5,551 bases of DNA, from NCBI GenBank assembly GCA_024279045.1, contig JAJRRZ010000060.1, positions 1 to 5,551 on the forward strand, written 5' to 3'. Positions 1 through 5,551 of this stretch are shown piece by piece (position 1 is the first letter of the stretch; every line of letters begins with the position of its first letter). The position numbers and the translations under genes were made by a program. The notes under the pieces are model-generated. The model saw only the letters and a list, made by a program, of their open reading frames with translations. It searched no databases and was not told where the DNA came from. The stretch comes from Alphaproteobacteria bacterium. Its GTDB lineage: Bacteria; Pseudomonadota; Alphaproteobacteria; Rhizobiales; Aestuariivirgaceae.

Positions 1-727
1 CCAGCGCCTGCTGGCCGCGGCCCGCGCCCTGCCGAAGCCGGAAGACATTCTGGCCCTGGCGCGGCAGCGGCTGGACCATGCCGCACACCGGCTGAATGCC
101 GCCCTGCTACGGTTGGCGGGCGAAAAACGCACGCGGCTGGCCAGCGCCACCACTGGACTGTCGCCACACCTGTTGCGCCGCCACGCAAGCGCGGAGCGTC
201 AGCGCCTCGATGCACTGGCCCGGCGCCTACCGCACGTGGCAAGACAAGCAACACAGCCACCCCGCCAGCGGCTGAAACAGGCCTTGCAGCGGCTGCAAAC
301 CGCCCTGCTGCATCTCACCCAGGGCAAGCGCACCCTGCTGGCGCGCGCCGCTGCCGGACTGTCGCCGCATCTGCCGCGCCGCCAGGCCCTCACGGAACGC
401 CAGCGCATCGACGATCTGGCGCGGCGTCTGATCCGTGCCGGCGGGTTGGTCATGCAGCCACGGCGCCAACGGCTGGAGCAGGCCACACGGCTGCTGGACA
501 ACCTGAACTACCGCGCCGTGCTGGCCCGTGGCTATGTGCTGGCGCATGACGCCGCCAGTGGCGCGCTGATCACCCGTGCGGAGCCGGTGCGCGGCGGGCA
601 GCGGCTGACGCTGGAGTTCTTCGACGGCCAGCGCCACGCCCGCATCGAGGACAGCAGCCATGCGGACAAGCCGCGCGACAAGACCGGAAATTCCTCCGGC
701 GACCAGGGGCAGGACAGCCTGTTCTGA
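1..727 (+). CDS. xseA: Exodeoxyribonuclease VII large subunit, C-terminal part (5' end outside window)
   Basis: Exonuclease VII is a cytoplasmic XseA-XseB complex that degrades single-stranded DNA to oligonucleotides in repair. The reading frame is open from base 2 to the TGA at 725-727, giving 241 residues. The N-terminal OB fold and most or all of the catalytic core lie upstream of the window. What is visible is the long Arg/Leu/Ala-rich helical arm that binds XseB (about fragment residues 15-166), which contains a 67-residue tandem repeat. It is followed by the conserved C-terminal return segment 'NLNYRAVLARGYVL' (about 167-180), with LARGY at 174-178, and a beta-rich stretch ending 'FFDGQRHARIE'. 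The last roughly 24 residues are hydrophilic and probably disordered, finishing in QDSLF, which resembles a sliding-clamp binding motif. A TTG at 113 could be read as a start, but the repeat and homologous arm sequence continue upstream of it, so the gene is simply cut by the window edge. Identification is from the LARGY segment, the arm composition and the DUF2093 neighbour. Confidence 0.93.
   Translation, partial: QRLLAAARALPKPEDILALARQRLDHAAHRLNAALLRLAGEKRTRLASATTGLSPHLLRRHASAERQRLDALARRLPHVARQATQPPRQRLKQALQRLQTALLHLTQGKRTLLARAAAGLSPHLPRRQALTERQRIDDLARRLIRAGGLVMQPRRQRLEQATRLLDNLNYRAVLARGYVLAHDAASGALITRAEPVRGGQRLTLEFFDGQRHARIEDSSHADKPRDKTGNSSGDQGQDSLF
62..499 (+). repeat. In-frame 201-bp (67-residue) tandem repeat in the XseA arm
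   Basis: Copy 1 spans 62-262, copy 2 spans 263-463 and a partial third copy spans 464-499. Each copy starts at an 'RQRL' codon block, and the spacing is exactly 201 bases both times. By my hand alignment copies 1 and 2 share 38 of 67 residues (about 57%). The shared landmarks are KRT at repeat positions 22-24, GLSPHL at 32-37, ERQR at 45-48 and LARRL at 52-56. The third copy covers only 'RQRLEQATRLLD' before the chain enters the conserved C-terminal segment. The divergence between copies points to an old duplication that lengthened the coiled-coil arm, not a recent or assembly-derived one. Confidence 0.85.
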
Positions 728-731
728 CTTT

Positions 732-750
732 TCTGCCGCATGACGGCAGA
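732..750 (+). other. Perfect stem-loop just after the xseA stop
   Basis: TCTGCCG (732-738) pairs perfectly with CGGCAGA (744-750) around a 5-base loop, CATGA. The hairpin begins four bases after the xseA stop codon. A short T-rich run lies before the stem (729-732), and none follows it, so it is not a canonical intrinsic terminator on the + strand. On the - strand the T run is also missing from the required side. It may act as an mRNA 3'-end stabiliser, a processing site or a weak attenuator between xseA and the DUF2093 gene. The structure is seen directly; its function is inferred. Confidence 0.45.
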
Positions 751-826
751 GCCCCAGGATCTGGCCTCGACACCCGGGCACCACCCCCCTATGGAATCGG
801 TGGGCATTTTCAGCTATGCAGGGTTC

Positions 827-1060
827 ATGAACCGCAACGAGACATTTCCCGTGATGGGCCGCGAGGCGAAGGTGCTGTTCCTGGATGCCGACTTTCAGGT
901 AATCCGGCCCGGTGATTTCGTGCGCTGCGCCGTAACCGGCAAGCCCATTCCCTTGCGTGATCTGCGCTACTGGTCGGTGGAGCGCCAGGAAGCCTATGTT
1001 TCGCCGGAGGCGGCCCTCCTGCGCCACCTGCAGGTGATGCAGGAGCAGCAGGACAAATGA
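827..1060 (+). CDS. DUF2093 family small protein, function unknown
   Basis: This is a 77-residue protein of the alphaproteobacterial DUF2093 family, recognised by 'GREAK' (11-15), 'FQVIRPGDFVRCAVTGKPIPL' broken here as FQV (23-25) and PGDFVRCAVTGKPIPL (28-43), and 'LRYWSVERQEAY' (46-57). It has no signal peptide or membrane segment, so it is probably cytoplasmic. The CxxTGxPI stretch resembles half of a zinc knuckle, but C34 is the only cysteine, so metal binding by a monomer is unlikely. In-frame ATGs also exist at 740 and 791. I prefer 827 because family similarity begins there, because the ATG at 740 sits in the loop of the hairpin after xseA, and because an AGGG (820-823) lies just upstream, although only 3 bases from the start. 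It is the neighbour of xseA, a pairing I recall from other Alphaproteobacteria. No biochemical role is known to me. Confidence 0.85.
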   Translation: MNRNETFPVMGREAKVLFLDADFQVIRPGDFVRCAVTGKPIPLRDLRYWSVERQEAYVSPEAALLRHLQVMQEQQDK

Positions 1061-1109
1061 TCAGCCGCCATCCCCGGCCCTTCACGCATGTTCCGAAGGC
1101 ATCCCGCCC

Positions 1110-2480
1110 ATGAACCATGACTACGACCTGTTCGTTATCGGTGCCGGCTCCGGCGGTGTGCGGGCGGCGCGCATCGCTGCCAGCCACGGGGCCAGGGTAG
1201 CCATTGCCGAGGAATACCGTATCGGCGGCACCTGTGTCATTCGCGGCTGTGTGCCGAAGAAACTGATGGTAGTCGCGGCACGCTTCGCCGACGCCTTTGA
1301 TGATGCGCCAGGCTTCGGCTGGCAGGTGAACGAACGCCCGGCATTTCACTGGCCCACCTTGCGCGAGAAGCTGCGCGCGGAGGTGGCGCGCCTCAGCGGC
1401 CTGTATCGCGCCAACCTGGAACGCCATGGCGTGGAAATCCTCGACTGTCGCGCCGAGCTGGCCGGGCCGCACGACATCCACCTGGTGGGCAAGGAACGCA
1501 CCGTGTCCGCCGCCCATGTTCTCATCGCCACCGGCAGCGCGCCTTGGGTGCCGCACAACATCCCTGGCGCGGCGCATGCCATCACCTCGAACGAGATCTT
1601 CGAGCTGGAGCAACTGCCGCGCTCCATCGCCATCATCGGCGGCGGCTACATCGCCGTGGAGTTCGCCTCCATCCTCAACGGGCTGGGCGTGCAGACCCAC
1701 CTGCTCTATCGCGGTGCGCCCATCCTGCGCGGCTTCGACATGGAACTGCGAGAGAAGCTGCAGGAAGCCCTCGCCGCGCGCGGGGTGAACATCCATACCC
1801 AGGCGGACGTCGACAGGGTGGAAAAACACGGCGAGTCGGACTTTGCCGTACACACCCGTGCAGGCGAGACACTGCGGGTGGAACAGGTGCTCTACGCCAC
1901 GGGCCGTGAGCCATACACCTTTGGCCTGGGGCTGGAGAAGGCCGGGGTGGAGCTGACGGGAAACGGCGCGGTGAAGGTGGACGAGCACAACCGCACCAAC
2001 GTGGCGCACATTTTCGCGGTGGGCGATGTTACGCATCAGAATGCGCAGCTCACGCCGGTGGCCATCCGCGAGGGCCATGCCGTGGCCGACCGGCTGTTCG
2101 GCGGGCTTGAGGTGGAACCGCTGCAATACGAGGGCATCCCCACCGCGGTATTCACCACCCCGGAGCTGGGCACCGCAGGGCTGACGGAAGAAGCCGCGCG
2201 GGCGCGCTTCGGCGATGCCCTGCAGGTTTTTCGCAGCGAATTCCGCCCGCTGGCCAACACCATATCCGGCCGCGAAGAGCACACCTTCATGAAGTTGCTG
2301 GTAAACGGCGCGGACGACAGGCTCATCGGCGCGCATCTGTTGGGCGAAGGTGCGGGCGAGCTGATCCAGCTTCTCGGCGCGCTGATTGCCGCCGGGGCCA
2401 CCAAGGCGCAGCTAGACGCGACCATCGCCGTGCACCCCACCGTGGCGGAAGAGCTGGTTACCATGCGCACGCCGTCCTGA
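1110..2480 (+). CDS. gor: Glutathione-disulfide reductase, NADPH type (plant/alphaproteobacterial subgroup)
   Basis: This cytoplasmic FAD flavoenzyme reduces glutathione disulfide to two GSH with NADPH, and acts as a homodimer. The 456-residue length is typical. Domains in order: FAD-binding GxGxxG (G11-G16); redox-active disulfide C42/C47 in 'GGTCVIRGCVPKK'; 'ATGSAPWVP' (140-148); NAD(P)-binding GGGYIA (177-182); R201 and R207, placed where NADPH-specific reductases bind the 2'-phosphate; 'ATGREP' (263-268); second FAD motif ending in GD (305-306); and the C-terminal dimerisation domain with the catalytic 'HPTVAEE' (H442, E447). All expected catalytic residues are present. The 'VIRG' between the cysteines separates it from the E. 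coli type ('VNVG') and from dihydrolipoamide dehydrogenase and mercuric reductase. The start is ATG 1110, with AAGG at 1096-1099 as a somewhat distant ribosome-binding site; the Rossmann fold begins at residue 5, so no longer form is expected. It lies 49 bp after DUF2093 and may be co-transcribed with it. Confidence 0.95.
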   Translation: MNHDYDLFVIGAGSGGVRAARIAASHGARVAIAEEYRIGGTCVIRGCVPKKLMVVAARFADAFDDAPGFGWQVNERPAFHWPTLREKLRAEVARLSGLYRANLERHGVEILDCRAELAGPHDIHLVGKERTVSAAHVLIATGSAPWVPHNIPGAAHAITSNEIFELEQLPRSIAIIGGGYIAVEFASILNGLGVQTHLLYRGAPILRGFDMELREKLQEALAARGVNIHTQADVDRVEKHGESDFAVHTRAGETLRVEQVLYATGREPYTFGLGLEKAGVELTGNGAVKVDEHNRTNVAHIFAVGDVTHQNAQLTPVAIREGHAVADRLFGGLEVEPLQYEGIPTAVFTTPELGTAGLTEEAARARFGDALQVFRSEFRPLANTISGREEHTFMKLLVNGADDRLIGAHLLGEGAGELIQLLGALIAAGATKAQLDATIAVHPTVAEELVTMRTPS

Positions 2481-2612
2481 AGGCCCTGCGCACCATTGCG
2501 CCACCATCCACCCTGCTCTAAAACGCTCCGCAACCATGATGCAAGGTGCCGGAAGATTCGTCATTGAACGGCTTTCGGACATGCAGGAAAATCTCGGGCG
2601 GGGCGACAACCC
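2481..2612. other. gor-ileS intergenic region (132 bp)
   Basis: This is the longest non-coding gap in the window. It contains a small inverted repeat (GCGCA 2488-2492 and TGCGC 2497-2501, 4-base loop) shortly after the gor stop. No T tract follows it, so it is not a convincing terminator. Further on there are a weak promoter-like pair and a 26-codon open frame from 2536 whose TGA overlaps the ileS ATG. There is no T-box-like leader (the gap is too short and lacks a terminator hairpin with a T run) and no tRNA. A GC-rich GGCGGGG at 2597-2603, 9 bases before the ileS start, is the best candidate ribosome-binding site, though a poor match to AGGAGG. Confidence 0.6.
2564..2592 (+). promoter_or_regulatory. 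Possible sigma70-type promoter for ileS (weak)
   Basis: TTGAAC (2564-2569) matches the -35 consensus at 4 of 6 positions. GAAAAT (2587-2592) matches the -10 consensus at 4 of 6 positions. The spacer is the optimal 17 bases, in an AT-richer patch of an otherwise GC-rich region. Transcription would start near 2599, giving a leader of roughly 14 bases before the ileS ATG. The match quality is low and such pairs arise by chance, so this is only a candidate. The alternative is read-through from gor. Confidence 0.22.
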
Positions 2613-5551
2613 ATGAGCGACACCAGCAACACCGGGCGCGACTATCGCGCCAGCCTGTTTCTGCCAAAAACCGGTTTTCCCATGCGCGCCGGCCTGCCGA
2701 AGAAGGAGCCGGAGATTCTGAAGCGTTGGCAGGAGATGGATCTCTACACCCGCTGCCGCGAAGTGGCGAAGGGCCGCGAGAAATACGTGCTGCACGACGG
2801 CCCGCCCTACGCCAACGGGCATCTGCACATCGGCCACGCGCTGAACAAGATCCTCAAGGACATCATCACCCGCACCCGCCAGATGATGGGCTACGATTCC
2901 AACTACGTGCCAGGCTGGGACTGCCACGGCCTGCCCATCGAATGGAAGGTGGAAGAGAATTTCCGCGCCGAAGGGAAGAACAAGGACGACATCCCCATCA
3001 ACGACTTTCGCGCCGAATGCCGCAGGTTTGCCGAGCACTGGATCGACGTGCAGCGCGAGGAGTTCATCCGCCTTGGCGTCATCGGCGACTGGAAGAACCC
3101 CTACCTGACCATGGCCTGTGAGGCCGAGGCCATCATCGCCGCGGAATTGCTGAAGTTCGCGCGCATGGGCCAGCTCTACCGCGGCTCCAAGCCAGTGATG
3201 TGGTCGGTGGTGGAAAAGACCGCGCTGGCCGAGGCCGAGGTGGAATATCACGACCACACCTCCGATACCATCTGGGTGAAGTTTCCCGTCATCAGCGGGC
3301 CCGAGGCCCTGCGCGATGCCTTCGTGGTGATCTGGACCACTACCCCGTGGACCATTCCCGGCAACCGCGCCATCAGCTATTCGCCGCGCATCGCCTATGG
3401 CCTCTACGAGGTGAAGGAAGCGCCGGACGGCAACTGGGCACAGGCAGGCGAGCGCTACGTGCTGGCCGATGCCCTGGCCGGGGAAGTGATGCAGGCCGCC
3501 CGCGTGGACGCATATGAGCGCATCGCCGATGTTGCCGCCGAACAGCTGGCCGCCATCACCTGTGCCCATCCCTTGCGCGATCTCGGCTATGGCTTCGACG
3601 TGCCGCTGCTGGCCGGCGAGCACGTAACCGATGATGCCGGCACCGGCTTCGTGCACACCGCGCCGGGGCATGGCCGCGAGGACTACGACATCTGGATGCA
3701 ATATGCCCGCGAGCTGGAAGAACGCGGCATTGACACCCGCATCCCTTTCACCGTCGACGAGGATGGCGTGCTCACCCGCGAGGCCCCGGGCTTTGAGGGC
3801 AGGCGCGTGCTCACGCCAGAAGGCAAGAAGGGCGATGCCAACGAGGCGGTCATCAGTGCCCTGCGCGAGGCGAACATGCTCATCGCCCGCGCCCGGCTGA
3901 CGCACCAGTACCCGCACTCCTGGCGCTCGAAGAAGCCGGTGATCTTCCGCAACACGCCGCAATGGTTCATCCCCATGGACCGCGCCCATGAAGACGGCAC
4001 CACGCTGCGTCAGCGGGCGTTGAAGTCCATCCGCGAGGATGTGCAGTGGGTGCCGCCGCAAGGGCAGAACCGCATCACCGCGATGATCGAGACACGGCCC
4101 GACTGGGTGGTCTCGCGCCAGCGCGCCTGGGGCGTGCCCATCGCCCTGTTCGTGCACAGGCAGACTGGCGAGATCCTGCACGACGAGGAGGTGGATCGCC
4201 GCATCATCGACAGCTTCCGCCAGCACGGCGCCGATGCCTGGTTCGAGGACGGCGCGAAAGAACGCTATCTGCAGGGCCGCGTGGACAACCCCGACGACTG
4301 GGAGCAGGTGCGCGACATTCTCGATGTATGGTTCGATTCCGGCTCCACCCATGCCTTCGTGCTGGAACAGCGCGCAGACCTGAAATGGCCCGCGTCGATG
4401 TATCTGGAGGGCACCGATCAGCACCGCGGCTGGTTTCATTCCTCGCTGCTGGAATCCTGCGGCACGCGCGGGCGCGCACCTTACGAAAGCGTGCTCACCC
4501 ACGGCTTCGTGCTCGACGAGGAAGGCCGCAAGATGTCCAAGTCGCTGGGCAATGTCGTCAGCCCGCAGGACGTGATGAAGCAATATGGCGCGGACATCCT
4601 GCGCCTGTGGGTGATGGCCTCCGACTATGCGGAAGATCTGCGCATCGGCCCGGAAATCCTGAAAAGCATGGCCGATGCCTACCGCAAGCTGCGCAACACC
4701 ATCCGCTACATGCTCGGCGCCCTGGCCGACTATGACCCGGCCACGGAGAAGGTGGAGAACATCGCGGAGATGCCGGCGCTGGAGCGCTACATCCTGCACC
4801 GGCTGGCAGTGGTGGGCGAGCAGGTGATGAAGGCCTACGAGGCTTTCGACTTCAAGCGTGCCTATGCCGCCATCCTCAATTTCATGGTCAATGATCTTTC
4901 CGCCTTCTATTTCGACATCCGCAAGGATTCGCTCTATTGTGATCCCTATTCCTCACCGCGCCGGCGCGCCTGCCGCACGGTCATCGACACGCTCTTCGAG
5001 CACGTGCTGCGCTGGTTGGCCCCGTGGCTGAGCTTCACCACGGAAGAGGCCTTCTGGAGCCGTACCGGCAACATGGATGATTCCATCCATCTGAAGACCT
5101 TCCTGCCCATTCCGGAGGAATGGCGCGACGAGGCCCTGGCCGAACGCTGGGAGAAGATCCGCAAGGTGCGTGGCGTGATCACCGGCGCGCTGGAGGTGGA
5201 GCGCAAGGAGAAGCGCATCGGCTCCTCGCTGGAGGCCGCGCCAGTGGTGTTCATCGCCGATGACGAGCTGGCCGCGGCGGTTGACGGCATCGACATGGCG
5301 GAAGTGGCCATCACCTCGCAATTGCGCATCGAACGCGGCGAAGCTCCGGCACAGGCCTTCCGGCTGGAAGAGGTGCCCGGCGTGGCCGTGGTGGTGGAAA
5401 AGGCGAAGGGTAGCAAGTGCGCGCGCTCGTGGATCATTTCCGAAGAAGTAGGCAGTGATCCGGAATTTCCCGACATTACCCCGCGCGATGCCGAAGCCGT
5501 GCGCGAATGGATGGCCCGCACCGGCCAGACCCTGGAGGCGCTGGAGCCACG
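2613..5551 (+). CDS. ileS: Isoleucyl-tRNA synthetase, type 1 (3' end outside window)
   Basis: This cytoplasmic class Ia synthetase charges tRNA-Ile and hydrolyses mischarged valine. The frame stays open for 979 full codons to the window end, so probably only a short C-terminal piece is missing. Landmarks: start region 'DYRASLFLPKTGFPMRAGLP' (10-29), HIGH signature (72-75) in 'NGHLHIGHALNK', 'GWDCHGLPIE' (101-110), CP1 editing-domain 'WTTTPWTIPGN' (241-251) and 'GTGFVHTAPGHGREDY' (343-358, with conserved D357), 'DVWFDSG' (571-577), 'YLEGTDQHRGWF' (597-608), KMSKS (640-644), and the anticodon-binding helical domain around 'FDIRKDSLYCDPYSSPRRR'. HIGHALNKILKD marks the mupirocin-sensitive type 1 class. 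The C-terminal zinc ribbon is degenerate: C936 is kept, but the other ligand positions are S939, T956 and D959. The ATG at 2613 is chosen because the conserved N-terminus begins within ten residues and an in-frame stop lies at 2565-2567. Confidence 0.97.
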   Translation, partial: MSDTSNTGRDYRASLFLPKTGFPMRAGLPKKEPEILKRWQEMDLYTRCREVAKGREKYVLHDGPPYANGHLHIGHALNKILKDIITRTRQMMGYDSNYVPGWDCHGLPIEWKVEENFRAEGKNKDDIPINDFRAECRRFAEHWIDVQREEFIRLGVIGDWKNPYLTMACEAEAIIAAELLKFARMGQLYRGSKPVMWSVVEKTALAEAEVEYHDHTSDTIWVKFPVISGPEALRDAFVVIWTTTPWTIPGNRAISYSPRIAYGLYEVKEAPDGNWAQAGERYVLADALAGEVMQAARVDAYERIADVAAEQLAAITCAHPLRDLGYGFDVPLLAGEHVTDDAGTGFVHTAPGHGREDYDIWMQYARELEERGIDTRIPFTVDEDGVLTREAPGFEGRRVLTPEGKKGDANEAVISALREANMLIARARLTHQYPHSWRSKKPVIFRNTPQWFIPMDRAHEDGTTLRQRALKSIREDVQWVPPQGQNRITAMIETRPDWVVSRQRAWGVPIALFVHRQTGEILHDEEVDRRIIDSFRQHGADAWFEDGAKERYLQGRVDNPDDWEQVRDILDVWFDSGSTHAFVLEQRADLKWPASMYLEGTDQHRGWFHSSLLESCGTRGRAPYESVLTHGFVLDEEGRKMSKSLGNVVSPQDVMKQYGADILRLWVMASDYAEDLRIGPEILKSMADAYRKLRNTIRYMLGALADYDPATEKVENIAEMPALERYILHRLAVVGEQVMKAYEAFDFKRAYAAILNFMVNDLSAFYFDIRKDSLYCDPYSSPRRRACRTVIDTLFEHVLRWLAPWLSFTTEEAFWSRTGNMDDSIHLKTFLPIPEEWRDEALAERWEKIRKVRGVITGALEVERKEKRIGSSLEAAPVVFIADDELAAAVDGIDMAEVAITSQLRIERGEAPAQAFRLEEVPGVAVVVEKAKGSKCARSWIISEEVGSDPEFPDITPRDAEAVREWMARTGQTLEALEP

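Noticed and set aside
740..826. N-terminal extension of the DUF2093 protein from ATG 740 or 791
   Set aside because: The added residues do not resemble the family, neither start has a ribosome-binding site, and 740 lies in the loop of the post-xseA hairpin.
227..1027. 266-codon open frame on the - strand opposite xseA and DUF2093
   Set aside because: It spans two recognised + strand genes and has no recognisable domain, so it is a GC-bias artefact.
825..2336. 503-codon open frame on the - strand opposite gor
   Set aside because: It is a shadow of the gor coding frame, with no motif or plausible start context; the + strand product has every catalytic residue of glutathione reductase.
2488..2501. 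Small inverted repeat after gor as an intrinsic terminator
   Set aside because: The stem is only 5 bp and no T run follows; it is compatible with chance in GC-rich sequence.
2481..2612. T-box riboswitch or Ile-rich attenuator leader for ileS
   Set aside because: The gap is too short, there is no T-box core or terminator/antiterminator pair, and the small upstream frame has a single Ile codon.
2412..4799. 795-codon open frame on the - strand opposite gor end and ileS
   Set aside because: It lies antisense to the strongly supported ileS frame. Its low-complexity His/Ala/Gly/Val-rich translation shows no recognisable domain. Long antisense frames are expected where codon third positions are G/C-rich.
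1..5551. Novel multi-gene system, mobile element, CRISPR array or defence island
   Set aside because: All substantial coding sequence is explained by four conserved + strand genes. I found no transposase, integrase, spaced direct repeats outside the xseA coding repeat, tRNA edge or composition break.

Overview
This window looks like an ordinary housekeeping segment of a high-GC alphaproteobacterial chromosome. All supported genes are on the + strand, in the order xseA (3' part), a DUF2093 gene, gor and ileS (5' part, nearly complete). The alphaproteobacterial assignment rests on four points: the DUF2093 family is essentially restricted to that class; the XseA arm carries the repeated 'LSPHL..R' helical pattern seen in alphaproteobacterial XseA; the glutathione reductase is of the plant/alphaproteobacterial type ('GGTCVIRGCVPKK'); and the IleRS has an alphaproteobacterial-looking, cysteine-poor C-terminus. 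I cannot assign an order or genus.

Layout. Positions 1-727 hold the C-terminal 241 codons of exonuclease VII large subunit. Most of this is a long helical arm built from a 67-residue tandem repeat, and the protein ends in a hydrophilic tail finishing in QDSLF. A perfect 7-bp hairpin (732-750) starts four bases after the stop codon. DUF2093 follows, with the best start at 827 and stop at 1060. After a 49-bp gap comes a complete NADPH-type glutathione-disulfide reductase (1110-2480). A 132-bp intergenic region (2481-2612) may carry a weak promoter and a 26-codon upstream reading frame that overlaps the next start codon as ATGA. Type 1 isoleucyl-tRNA synthetase begins at 2613 and runs off the window end after 979 full codons. 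It keeps its catalytic and editing motifs but has lost three of the four cysteines of the C-terminal zinc ribbon.

The genes serve DNA repair (XseA), thiol redox balance (Gor) and translation (IleS), plus one small conserved protein of unknown function. They share orientation and short gaps, so xseA-DUF2093-gor could be co-transcribed, while ileS may have its own promoter. I see no mobile element, RNA gene, CRISPR array, defence cassette or other new multi-gene system. The points worth a second look are within-protein features: the XseA repeat, its clamp-motif-like C-terminus, the degenerate IleRS zinc site and the uncharacterised DUF2093 protein.
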